A stretch of DNA of 64,000 nucleotides from Granulicatella seriolae (lineage in GTDB: Bacteria; Bacillota; Bacilli; Lactobacillales; Aerococcaceae). Under the pieces are notes generated by a model. It was not told the DNA's origin. It saw only the letters and a program-made list of their open reading frames with translations, and did no database searches. Positions 28,144 to 36,759 of this stretch are shown one piece after another. The DNA lies in NCBI RefSeq assembly GCF_024543085.1, contig NZ_JANHNZ010000002.1, positions 1 through 64,000 of the forward strand, written 5' to 3'. Each line of letters begins with the position of its first letter. Position 1 is the first letter of the stretch. Both the position numbers and the translations under genes were made by a program.

Positions 28144-28668
28144 TTAAAAACTATCGTCTGAAAAGATATTCTGAAATTTCTTTGCGCGTCTACACATATC
28201 GTCAAGGACAAGCTCGCGAATATCTGATGTAAGGACTTCTCGCTGCCATTCACGTTCTTCGGTCATTTTTTCGGGGTCGTCTGGGTTGGCGGCTTTAATA
28301 GCTCGTAGCGCATAAAATGCGGCGCCTAATTCGTGATCGGCCATGTGAGCAGTGGCGACAGCATGACCAGCAGCACGAGCAGCTTCTCTCGCTGCACTTT
28401 TTGTTTCACGAGCAGCGGCATGCGCTGCATATGCAAACTCTCTCGCCTGCATCATCGTAATATCGCCACGTGCCCATGCACGAGCAGCTTCTATAGCTTC
28501 GGCTGGGCGTAGATCATCATGACATTGATCCTCAAATAGAAATAAAACTCGTTCGGCACATTTTGCAGCCCAAAGAGCTAAAGACTGATGTATTTTATCG
28601 TTAAGTGTACCGCCTCGCTGTATGCGGACAAGTCTTGGGTCGCGGTTGCCAGCGTTTTTCTTTCCCAT
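28144..28668 (-). CDS. Putative immunity protein, Imm5-like
   Basis: This 174-residue Ala-rich helical protein has NRDPRLVRIQRGGTLNDKIH, ALWAAKCAERVLFLFE and RPAEAIEAARAWARGD at the front, the pattern of Imm5-type predicted immunity proteins of polymorphic toxin systems. The ATG at 28668 with GAAAGGA before it is chosen over an earlier ATG lacking a site. Its base composition is visibly richer in G and C than its neighbours, a sign of transfer. No toxin gene is next to it, so it may be an orphan. It lies inside a broken repeat unit. Confidence 0.6.
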   Translation of the reverse strand: MGKKNAGNRDPRLVRIQRGGTLNDKIHQSLALWAAKCAERVLFLFEDQCHDDLRPAEAIEAARAWARGDITMMQAREFAYAAHAAARETKSAAREAARAAGHAVATAHMADHELGAAFYALRAIKAANPDDPEKMTEEREWQREVLTSDIRELVLDDMCRRAKKFQNIFSDDSF

Positions 28669-28837
28669 ATCAGTTCCTTTCTTATTGTTGTTACTTGGTG
28701 GTGCAGGAAGGCAACGCCTACTTTGCAAGATAAAAGCTCTAAGCTGCATACCAATTTATTGATTTTTACTTTGTGGAAGCTTCAAAGCCCTATTGTTTAA
28801 GCGTTTCTACCCCTTGTCACTATTATGACATCTTCTT

Positions 28838-29453
28838 CTGTAAATGGCTTAAATTAGATGCACTTTCTCATAATTCGACCGACAATCCCCCAAAAATAGT
28901 AATATAACCTGCAAATGTTGCGAATTATGAGAAAACCTATCCAAATTCAGGCATTTACTGGGAGTAGAAGCACTCTATTCCCAGTAAACGGCTCAAATTA
29001 GATGCATTTTCTCATAATTCTACCGATAATCCCTAAAAAGAAGTAAAATAACCTGACAATATTACGGATTATGAGAAAAGCTGTCCAAATTCAGGCATTT
29101 ACTGGGAGTAGAAGCATTCTATTCCCAGTAAATGGCTCAAATTAGATGCACTTTCTCATAATTCTACCGATAATCCTTAAAAAGTAGTAATATAACCTGA
29201 CAATATTACGGATTATGAGAAAAGCTGTCCAAATTCAGGCATTTACTGGGAGTAGAAGCATTCTATTCCCAGTAAATGGCTCAAATTAGATGCACTTTCT
29301 CATAATTCTACCGATAATCCCTAAAAAATAGTAATATAACCTGCAAATATTACGGATTATGAGAAACGCTGTCCAAATCCAGTCATTTACTGGGAGTAGA
29401 AGTGCTCTACTCCCAGTAAATGGCTCAAATTTGATGCACTTTCTCATAATCCG
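28838..29453. repeat. Tandem array of 144-bp palindromic units
   Basis: A right half-unit (28838-28880) is followed by four units starting at 28917, 29061, 29205 and 29349, a constant period of 144. Each unit has an outer inverted repeat (CGGATTATGAGAAA with TTTCTCATAATCCG in the last) nested around an inner one (ATTTACTGGGA with TCCCAGTAAAT). It spans about 100 bp and then a 43-bp spacer ACCGATAATCCCTAAAAA. No gene is encoded. Units differ at scattered bases only. Confidence 0.9.
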
Positions 29454-29543
29454 TTTCATTATTATTGATTTGAATCCAAAAACATTAGCTTTAAACCGTA
29501 AAAAAGTCACTACTTAGCTCTCGAAAACGTTTGCCTAACACTG

Positions 29544-30419
29544 TTACTTCTGTTTCAAGCTCATAAAGTTAGCAACTGCGCCAATCAGATTGGCTTGGTT
29601 GTTGAACTGGCAGGTTTCAATCTCTATAACCAAGCCTTTTGCCATGACTTGTTCTCTTAATCGCTCAACCTTCGTTCGTACAATCGGCAATAAATCTTCA
29701 CGACTTGAAATACCGCCACCGATTAGCACCTTATCAGGATTAAAGCTAACTGCCAGATTAACAATGGCTCTAGCAAGGTAGTCATACATCTTATCAATCA
29801 CAGCCGAAGCTTCTTGATTCCCAGCATCCGCCAAGTCAAAAAGCTCTTTCCCAGAAAGCTTTTGTCCGTCCAAATGGTCTCTCCCAAATTTTCGTGCAAC
29901 AACAACTGGGCTGGCTAGCCGACTGAGGGTTTGATTGCCTTCCATCAGCATATAGCCAAATTCGCCGCCGAATAATTGAGGACCTTTGACCAATTCTTTA
30001 TTCAAAACAAGTGCCCCACCGATACCACTTCCAATAATTAAAAAGAGACTGTTAGCCACATCTTTTGCTGCACCACGCCAGACTTCAGCTAAGGCTGCAC
30101 AATTTGCGTCATTTTCAATGGTGACTGGCAGATGAAATACTTCTTCTAGTTGACTAACAATTGGAAACCCATGAATATAAGGTACAGCACTAGTCCCACC
30201 AATAACTCCTGCCGCAGAATCAACCGCACCGGGGACGCTGAGTGCTACACCGGTAATTTCCTCTTGCTCTTTAAAACTGTCGACAACTACCTCTAAATGA
30301 TTCTTCATCTCTTGCCAAGTATCTGGTCTTGGAAAAGAATCAGTGTGGCTCAAGTCATCATCTTTCCATAAGCCATATTTCACAGCCGTTCCACCCACAT
30401 CGAATACTACAATTGCCAT
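29544..30419 (-). CDS. ROK family sugar kinase
   Basis: This 291-residue protein has the ATP-binding DVGGTAVKYGLW start, the ROK centre VTIENDANCAALAEVWRG with catalytic Asp, and LIIGSGIGGALVLN and VLIGGGISSREDL. It lacks the zinc-binding CxCGxxGC found in glucokinases and NagC-like regulators, which points to BglK-like kinases acting on glucose, mannose or phospho-free glycosides. It lies 15 bases after the phosphomannomutase gene and is probably cotranscribed, so it may feed hexose 6-phosphate to the mutase. Confidence 0.9.
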   Translation of the reverse strand: MAIVVFDVGGTAVKYGLWKDDDLSHTDSFPRPDTWQEMKNHLEVVVDSFKEQEEITGVALSVPGAVDSAAGVIGGTSAVPYIHGFPIVSQLEEVFHLPVTIENDANCAALAEVWRGAAKDVANSLFLIIGSGIGGALVLNKELVKGPQLFGGEFGYMLMEGNQTLSRLASPVVVARKFGRDHLDGQKLSGKELFDLADAGNQEASAVIDKMYDYLARAIVNLAVSFNPDKVLIGGGISSREDLLPIVRTKVERLREQVMAKGLVIEIETCQFNNQANLIGAVANFMSLKQK

Positions 30420-30434
30420 AACTGACCTCCATTT

Positions 30435-31952
30435 CTAGGACAAAACTTTTTCTAAGGCAGACTTATCCAACTCTGGGTATTGCCCAAAGAATTCTGAGAG
30501 TTTTTCAAAAACCATCCTGTTCTTACCTTCAATATCACTCTCAACTTGTAGGACTAGCAGCGGTTCATGCAAACTCATCCGCAATAAGAACCAACCTTGT
30601 CCAAAGTCACCAAAAAAGTTGACACGAATCCCTTCCTCATTGTCAGAATCCTTTTCAAACCCTTCAGTACGACCAACAAAGTCCTCCATATCCGCAATAA
30701 CCGTTTCACCGTATGCATAGTACTCGTGGGTATTGATCTTAAATCGAACCTCTTGAGCTTCTACTGGTTGTTGCAATTCTGAGATAAGGTCGCTAATCTC
30801 CGTACCATTTGCCCTGAGTTGTGGAATCAACATTAGAATTTTTGCAATAACATAGGCACCGTCATCAAGGAAATAGTTCTCCTTAAAGGCGGCGTGTCCG
30901 CTAGTTTCAATGGCGAGTGGCGTGTGAATCCCCTGCTTATTTAAGTCAATCGCCTTGTTAATCACATTTCGATACCCACTCAAATAGCGAACTTGTTTGC
31001 CTCCCAACTGATTGATAAAGTCTTTCAAATGGGTCGAAGTTGGTGAATTGGTTACGATGGTACTGCCCGGCTCCGCACTCAAAACAATCTGTGCTAAGAC
31101 CGCTATCAGATTATTCCGATTCAAAATATTGCCAAACTTGTCCACCACAGCACTACGGTCCACATCCGTATCAAAAATGACGCCTAGATCAGCCCCGTTC
31201 GCAAGAACCGCCTGCCGGATACTCTCCATAGCTTCCGGATTATCTGGATTCGGAATATGGTTAGGAAAATGACCATCTGGTTCCAAAAATTGACTACCTG
31301 TTGTATCTGCCCCTAATTCAGCCAAAACTTGCTCAGCAAAGAAACCACCAGCACCATTTCCAGCGTCGACAATGATTTTGAGTCCGCTTAGAGGTTTTGC
31401 TTCCTTCGTGCCTGTTCCTTGACGAATTTTTTCAACCAAGTCATTGGCATAAAGTGAGATTAGTTCTTGACTAGACACTTGACCACTTGTTGCCAAGTCA
31501 TTCTTCTGCCTGTGGTTTAAGATATACTCAATATCCTCATGCTCCAGCCCACCATCTCGACTAAAAATTTTGATGCCGTTAAAGTAATAAGGCAGATGGC
31601 TAGCGGTAATCATGACACCTGCATCACAGTTAAAGTCGGGAAACTGCGTTGTTTTGAACATGGCTGGCGTTGTCGAAAGCCCCGTATCGATAGCATTTGC
31701 TCCTTGAGAAACTATTCCTTTGATTAAGGCTGCTTTCAATCGATCACCAGACAAGCGACTATCTTGTCCGACTGCGATAGTCAGTTTTTGACTAGCTAAC
31801 ACCTCTCCCAAATCTTTTTCTTGGACTAACCAGTTAACAATGCCTCGACCAATTTCTTCTACTATTTCTTCCGTTAAGTTTACGGAAAGCTCGTCAGTTG
31901 CGATGGCAATGCCACGAATATCCGAACCGTTTTGTAAATGATGTGTGCTCAT
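30435..31952 (-). CDS. Phosphomannomutase/phosphoglucomutase
   Basis: This 505-residue alpha-D-phosphohexomutase has the phosphoserine loop MITASHLPYYFNGIKIF, the metal-binding loop GVIFDTDVDRSAVVD (three Asp) and the sugar-recognition LAIETSGHAAF. It interconverts hexose 1- and 6-phosphates for cell-wall precursors or sugar use. The GGAGGCATCAC site precedes the ATG. It is first of two genes with the ROK kinase. The long leader of about 300 bases before it contains no other gene. Confidence 0.93.
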   Translation of the reverse strand: MSTHHLQNGSDIRGIAIATDELSVNLTEEIVEEIGRGIVNWLVQEKDLGEVLASQKLTIAVGQDSRLSGDRLKAALIKGIVSQGANAIDTGLSTTPAMFKTTQFPDFNCDAGVMITASHLPYYFNGIKIFSRDGGLEHEDIEYILNHRQKNDLATSGQVSSQELISLYANDLVEKIRQGTGTKEAKPLSGLKIIVDAGNGAGGFFAEQVLAELGADTTGSQFLEPDGHFPNHIPNPDNPEAMESIRQAVLANGADLGVIFDTDVDRSAVVDKFGNILNRNNLIAVLAQIVLSAEPGSTIVTNSPTSTHLKDFINQLGGKQVRYLSGYRNVINKAIDLNKQGIHTPLAIETSGHAAFKENYFLDDGAYVIAKILMLIPQLRANGTEISDLISELQQPVEAQEVRFKINTHEYYAYGETVIADMEDFVGRTEGFEKDSDNEEGIRVNFFGDFGQGWFLLRMSLHEPLLVLQVESDIEGKNRMVFEKLSEFFGQYPELDKSALEKVLS

Positions 31953-32245
31953 GTGATGCCTCCTTAAAGTTTTGGTTGATAAGTTCTGAGTTGAATTTTT
32001 CTGCTAATACTTCTCTGCTAATATTCAGTCAAAAATTTACCATCCCTTTCCTTATCATTATAACAAATCCCAATACTGAAAAGGTTTTATATTTCAATAA
32101 ATTCTTGAAAAGATGACTACATTTTTCTACGAGAAATCTAGCAAAAATCATATACTAGTTATTTAGCTTATACAACTCATTTGCCCATGCTAAAATTACA
32201 AGATAGAAAAGGTGTTCCTTCACTCTTTCTATTATTAGAAGCTTT

Positions 32246-32503
32246 GGGGCTGGGCAAAAAGTCCATAATGACTAATATCTATTTTTTAAAAGCACAAAAG
32301 AGTTTTGCAAAAATTTTATCAAAAATGAGAACGGTGGCACCGCCGTGAGCCTTGGTCTCACTGGCTTAGCTGTCTACGTGGTTGTAATCAGCTAAAGCCG
32401 AAACATCCACTGTACGCCAGCTATGCTTTTCACCGTTATTTCTGATAAAATTTTTGCAAAACTCTTTTGTTTGAATAGCAGCATGGACTTTTTGTGCAGC
32501 CCC
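32246..32503. repeat. Palindromic intergenic element, copy 6 (inverted orientation)
   Basis: This full-length copy lies between GGGGCTGGGCAAAAAGTCC (32246) and GCAGCCCC (32503). The inner arms AAAAGAGTTTTGCAAAAATT resemble copy 1, but the core carries the long version of copies 2 and 3 in reverse-complement orientation. It fills most of the gap upstream of the phosphomannomutase gene. Confidence 0.87.
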
Positions 32504-32571
32504 TACCTCTACTATTTCTTTCCCATAAGAGAAAAATTACTTTAAAATAAAGCTCTATTAACAAAGAACTT

Positions 32572-33027
32572 TTACTTATTGTCACCATCAACATCCTTCA
32601 AAAATTCAGCAGCCTCTTTATATTTTTCAATTCGCCTATGGTCTTCCTCACTTAGCTCTGTCAACCGTGATAAGTCAGAATTATGTTTCAAATCAGCTAA
32701 TTTTACTACTCTTGCAATTGGATTGCTTTTAACTACAGCAAGGTAATCAAAATAGGATACATCTTTAGCATGTGTCATCGCTTTTACCGCTGATATGACA
32801 TCCTCTGGAATTCCTTGCTCACGCAAATCTTGTTCGGTTAAACTTGTATCTTCCAACACATCATGCAGATAGGCAGTAGCCCTTTCCTCATCACTATTAA
32901 CAAAGCTTGCGACCGTTTTTGGATGCTCAATATAGTCAATCCCTGCCTTATCCTTTTGTCCGGCATGTGCACGAGTAGCTATCCCTAAGGCTCTCTCTAC
33001 AAGGTTATTAGATGGATGATTTGTCAT
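32572..33027 (-). CDS. HD-domain hydrolase, small alarmone hydrolase-like
   Basis: This 151-residue metal-dependent HD protein has ATRAHAGQKDKAGIDYIEHP, the doublet in AYLHDVLEDT and LADLKHNSDLSRL, matching the hydrolase half of RelA/SpoT (Mesh1-like) enzymes. It could hydrolyse (p)ppGpp or a related nucleotide in the cytosol, but no synthetase domain is present. The ATG has a fair site and no other start fits. It stands at the left edge of the defence-rich region, yet nothing ties it to that role. Confidence 0.8.
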   Translation of the reverse strand: MTNHPSNNLVERALGIATRAHAGQKDKAGIDYIEHPKTVASFVNSDEERATAYLHDVLEDTSLTEQDLREQGIPEDVISAVKAMTHAKDVSYFDYLAVVKSNPIARVVKLADLKHNSDLSRLTELSEEDHRRIEKYKEAAEFLKDVDGDNK

Positions 33028-33246
33028 TTGATCCCTGCTTTCTTTTATTTTTCAACTTACAAAATGGTAAAGTCACTAAGAAAAGTTTAACAACTTAATT
33101 GGTTAAAAACAAACTATATTGGCAGTCACAGCATAAATAACTGAATGACTTATAAACGTCTATAATAAATTTCAATATACACAAAAACGCATTGAAATGA
33201 GCTATAATAAAGCCATATATATCGGAATTACTTGGAGGAATAGCTA

Positions 33247-33730
33247 ATGAAATATGAAATTAAAGAAATTTTTGATGCTAGCGAAAAAGAAAATATCACT
33301 AAAACCGTCTTATATAACTTGCCGGATTGGTTTGGGACTGCCCGAAAGTACCCAAGAGTACATAGACGAAGCACAAAATATGCCTTTCTTAGCTTGCTAC
33401 ACTGAAGGGAATTTAGTAGGATTTGTTGCTTTAAACGCAACGAGTAAAGACTGTGCGGATATATTCGTTATGGGCCTTATGAAAGAGTACCATCGTAAAG
33501 GTGCTGGACGAAAGCTAAACGAAGAGTACGAAAAACTAGCGAGAAGACTCGGTTACACCTACTCACAAGTTAAAACCGTCAAGATGGGGCATTACCCAAA
33601 CTATGACATCACAAATAATTTTTATATTGCCATGGGCTACAAGGAGTTAGAATGTTTTCCAAACTTATGGGATGAGTGGAACCCTTGTCAGATTTATGTT
33701 AAGTATTTGGGTAACTCTATAACTTCATAA
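33247..33730 (+). pseudogene. GNAT N-acetyltransferase with one-base frameshift
   Basis: The frame starting at 33247 after TTGGAGGAATAGCTA reads YEIKEIFDASEKENITKT and NLPDWFG. The continuation LPESTQEYIDEAQNMPFLAC is found only after shifting one base near 33337-33340. The later part has the acetyl-CoA loop FVMGLMKEYHRKGAGRKL and IAMGYKELECFPNLWDEWNP. Removing one base would give one intact GNAT protein of about 160 residues. It may be a true mutation or a sequencing error. A second copy of its end lies at 36542-36658. Confidence 0.8.
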
Positions 33731-33745
33731 CTATCTTTCTAAATT

Positions 33746-33768
33746 AAAAAAAGCCTCCTGATTAGGAG
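33746..33768 (-). terminator. Terminator of the CBASS operon
   Basis: On the minus strand CTCCT-AATC-AGGAG is followed by GCTTTTTTTAATT, a short hairpin with a T-run after the SLATT gene. There is no T-run on the plus strand. Confidence 0.6.
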
Positions 33769-33823
33769 AGCCCGAAATGATCCGTGTCATCTATTGCTTG
33801 ATTGAAATTATTCATCAACATTT

Positions 33824-34378
33824 TTACTTTATATTTTGCCAGCCATCTAGTTCTTGCTCAGTGTAGGTCTCTTCTCCTGAGTTCAACCCTTCTTTAGTTT
33901 TAATATAATCTGACTTTTTAACTTTAGTATTAGTTGCAAGCCTGTCAATTTCATTCAATCTTTTTTGTATATCTTCAAGTTTTTCTTGAATTTCTATTCC
34001 TTCTATCATTTCATCATCAATGAAAGAAAGAAAATTACTAATCTCTTTAGAAATCTCCAAATAACTACAACCGATTTGATAATTTTTCTCGCTGAACTCT
34101 TTATACTTAAAATTTTTTTGTGCTGCAAGAACAATTGTAAGTATCAACGGTAACAGAAACATTACATGATTTAAAAAAGTATCTTCTAAGTATAGGGCGA
34201 AAGTATCTTTCAAGCTTGGTAATAGACTAACACTTGTTAAAGCACTTAGAATTATGGAGATCCAAGATAGAGCAGAATCGTATTTTTGTTGTCGATAAGA
34301 GGCATTAAAATGTTTTTTCTTCCCATAGATTGCATCTGCTCTTCTTTGCTTTAGACTTCGTATACTATTATCGTTCAT
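33824..34378 (-). CDS. SLATT-domain two-TM protein, CBASS effector
   Basis: This 184-residue protein has two hydrophobic segments near residues 36-55 and 67-87, flanked by charged helices. ISKEISNFLSFIDDEMIEGIEI and RRADAIYGKKKHFNASYR match the SLATT family of predicted pore-forming effectors found with nucleotide second-messenger systems. In CBASS such effectors open or damage the membrane when the cyclic nucleotide is made. Its gene overlaps the E2-like gene by eleven bases, last in the operon. Confidence 0.85.
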   Translation of the reverse strand: MNDNSIRSLKQRRADAIYGKKKHFNASYRQQKYDSALSWISIILSALTSVSLLPSLKDTFALYLEDTFLNHVMFLLPLILTIVLAAQKNFKYKEFSEKNYQIGCSYLEISKEISNFLSFIDDEMIEGIEIQEKLEDIQKRLNEIDRLATNTKVKKSDYIKTKEGLNSGEETYTEQELDGWQNIK

Positions 34379-35024
34379 TAATATTTTTCTCCCTTAAGTA
34401 AGATTCATATAAAATTTGTAATATTATCTTTTTCTCAGCACTTTTCATAACTTCTAACGCTTCCTTTCCATGACAGTCTCTTAGTTTCTTTTCACTCCCA
34501 CAAGGACATTGAATATGCCCTCTATATTTTTTACATTTTAGAAAATATTGAACTAAATTTAACACATCATCAGTGCTATCTACTTTAAAATATTCCTGAT
34601 AATATTCTATTATACCTAAAGTTCCATGACTTCGCTCACCAAAAGGATAGATTTTATATTTCTGGTAATACTCATATGAAAAGAAATATGGTATAACAAA
34701 AAAGTCAATCCATCTGACTAAAATATCTTCTCCACCCTGTTTGAAAAAATTATAAAGCTCAGGAAGAGTCGACAAGCATAATGACTTATCAGTATAAAGA
34801 TGAGAGTATTGTTTGACTATTTTTTTCGAAATTTCTCTAATAGTGGGTACAATAACTGCTTCGTCAGCATCAAAGATTATTTGAATCGTATAGTCATTAA
34901 TAAAGTGTACCCCTTGAAATTCATGATTTAAATGTAAGTTTCCTTCTAGAATTTTTTTATTATCCTTTACTTGATAAGTAAATTCAGGGTATTTAGATAA
35001 AAAATAATATATTTCCTCATTCAT
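34368..35024 (-). CDS. CBASS E2-like ubiquitin-conjugation protein with SEC-C zinc motif
   Basis: This 218-residue protein has an E2 fold with HLYTDKSLCLSTLPEL giving the likely catalytic Cys83, then WIDFFVIPYFF and YPFGERSHGTLGIIEYY, as in the E2-only partners of short type II CBASS. The C-terminal CPCGSEKKLRDCHG (173-186) is a SEC-C zinc motif. In these systems it conjugates or primes the CD-NTase. No E1 or JAB protease gene is present, so this is the short type. It sits four bases after the CD-NTase gene. Confidence 0.85.
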   Translation of the reverse strand: MNEEIYYFLSKYPEFTYQVKDNKKILEGNLHLNHEFQGVHFINDYTIQIIFDADEAVIVPTIREISKKIVKQYSHLYTDKSLCLSTLPELYNFFKQGGEDILVRWIDFFVIPYFFSYEYYQKYKIYPFGERSHGTLGIIEYYQEYFKVDSTDDVLNLVQYFLKCKKYRGHIQCPCGSEKKLRDCHGKEALEVMKSAEKKIILQILYESYLREKNINER

Positions 35025-35027
35025 AAA

Positions 35028-36191
35028 TTAGGCTCCCCATGGTTTCGGAGTTGCAATTATTTGTTTAGGTGGATGTATTTCATACTTACTCTTATTCAAG
35101 TTATTATTTACAAAATCACTACCAAACGAATTTGTCAAAGTTGCAACAAACTGCTCATCACTTTTGGAGAATCCATCAACAAAATCTTCTTTTAATTGCT
35201 TAATCCAGTCATTAAATATACTAACTATTTCAGCGTCGTTGTTCCAAGCATCAACCAAATTATCATTTGGGTTTATAGGATTTGGTAAATACCATTGGTT
35301 GTTTTTATACTCAATCTGGTTATACTTATTACCATATGTCGCCAAAAAATACTGAGCTCCAACAACCTTTTTTTTAGTATTAATTTTTAGAGCATTAGCT
35401 ATATTGCTTAGTAAGCTAAAAACACCTATACTTTTATTTCTCTCTAAATCAGCTATTTGAGCAGAAAGTGTTGTAATTATTACTGACGATGGCTTTTTTT
35501 TACTTTTTTTACATTTGTCATAGTAAATATCTCTATGACGTTTGATGATTTGAATTACTCGCTGCAAAGCAGATCTATTTAATTCCTCCGGTATTTCTTC
35601 AATAGAAGAATATAATGTTCCTCTATATTCACTAAAAATCTTACTTCTATTGCCTAGCCAAGAATGGAACTTAAATGGTTGATTAATTTTATCGAACCAA
35701 TCGCGATAGGCTTTTGGATTTGATATATACCATGAATAATTTAATCCAATTTTGTTTGTAATGGCAATCTCTGTCCCCTTTTCTTTATTAAAATAGACGC
35801 TTGGTACGATATCCATTGAAAACTCATCTTCATAAACAAGAGTCCAACATTTATCATATTCAGTTTTATCCATCTTATCTTTATAAACTTGATTTTCATC
35901 CAAATAACCTTTTATCTGCAACTTTGTTTCCTTTGGTGTTGTATCATTGCAATACTTTCCGGAGTTAATTATGAAATCTAAATCAAAAGAGTGATTCTTT
36001 TTAAGAGGGCGGATAACTGTTCCTATGGCGAATGACCCTTGAGGATAGATATCAAAATCTGGATTTTTAGATTGTAAATATTTTCCTAAATTAGTGTATC
36101 TTTCTTTAGCTGCTTCGAACATAGTTGGTGTGATATCCAACTTTTCAACCAACCGTAAAACATCTTTTTGTCTTTTTTCAACATTTCTCAT
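35028..36191 (-). CDS. CBASS CD-NTase (cGAS/DncV-like cyclic oligonucleotide synthase)
   Basis: This 387-residue nucleotidyltransferase has GSFAIGT with G52-S53, the metal pair D70 and D72 in SFDLDFII, and a third acidic D127 in SMDIVPSV. On phage infection such enzymes make a cyclic di- or tri-nucleotide that activates the effector. Product identity cannot be read. A C-terminal PKPWGA end is consistent with conjugation of the C-terminus by the E2-like partner. It is first of the three-gene minus-strand operon. The ATG has GGGAAATG upstream, a weak site. Confidence 0.9.
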   Translation of the reverse strand: MRNVEKRQKDVLRLVEKLDITPTMFEAAKERYTNLGKYLQSKNPDFDIYPQGSFAIGTVIRPLKKNHSFDLDFIINSGKYCNDTTPKETKLQIKGYLDENQVYKDKMDKTEYDKCWTLVYEDEFSMDIVPSVYFNKEKGTEIAITNKIGLNYSWYISNPKAYRDWFDKINQPFKFHSWLGNRSKIFSEYRGTLYSSIEEIPEELNRSALQRVIQIIKRHRDIYYDKCKKSKKKPSSVIITTLSAQIADLERNKSIGVFSLLSNIANALKINTKKKVVGAQYFLATYGNKYNQIEYKNNQWYLPNPINPNDNLVDAWNNDAEIVSIFNDWIKQLKEDFVDGFSKSDEQFVATLTNSFGSDFVNNNLNKSKYEIHPPKQIIATPKPWGA

Positions 36192-36541
36192 TTCCCTTGT
36201 CAGCTCCTTATCTAAAACGTAAGTTCGTATACTATCAGATTATCATATTCAACAAAAAGAAACAACTACATATAGTATTTGTTTTCACTTTTTATCCATT
36301 TTAATCTATATGTTGTGTTTTTTTAACAATGTAACATCATTGTAATCTGCGGAAATAAAAATTTAACCCTGTTGGACTACGATACTTCTCAGAAAAAATA
36401 AAAAGGAATATAATACACTTTCAGATTGTCGAAAGTACTCATCTTTTTCTTTGAAGCTAGAATATTTTCAGTTCTTCAATTATTAGCTTACTGTTGTATT
36501 TTTTTATTGGGTTAACACAGTGACTTTACACAATAAATGAT

Positions 36542-36658
36542 TTGACAAACAATCATTATATTCTCATGGCCTACAAGGAGTTAGAATGTTTTCCAAACTT
36601 ATGGGATGAGTAGAACCCTTGTCAGATTTATATTAAGTATTTGGGGAATGAAGCTTAG
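36542..36658 (+). pseudogene. Second, decayed copy of the GNAT gene 3' end
   Basis: From 36565 to 36645 the sequence matches 33631-33711 of the GNAT gene with three mismatches in 81 bases, and weaker similarity extends upstream. Its frame reads YKELECFPNLWDE, a stop in place of Trp, then NPCQIYIKYLGNEA and stop. It is the far border of the segment that carries the CBASS genes. Confidence 0.85.
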
Positions 36659-36684
36659 GCTTCAATTGAAGAGGATTAGAAAAG

Positions 36685-36728
36685 TAACACATAGGCTAGG
36701 AGTACTCTACTTCAAAGCCTATGTGTTA
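36685..36728. terminator. Hairpin after the RimJ-like acetyltransferase gene
   Basis: TAACACATAGGCT pairs with AGCCTATGTGTTA, followed by TTTCTTT on the plus strand. The loop GAGTACTCTACTTCAA resembles that of the hairpin at 60727-60767. It probably separates the GNAT remnant from the minus-strand acetyltransferase gene. Confidence 0.6.
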
Positions 36729-36759
36729 TTTCTTTACGGATTTTCAATTCATGCTTTAT

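Noticed and set aside
28838-29453. Possible CRISPR array
   Set aside because: The repeats are about 100 bases, nested palindromes, with spacers that are themselves conserved, and no cas genes are present.
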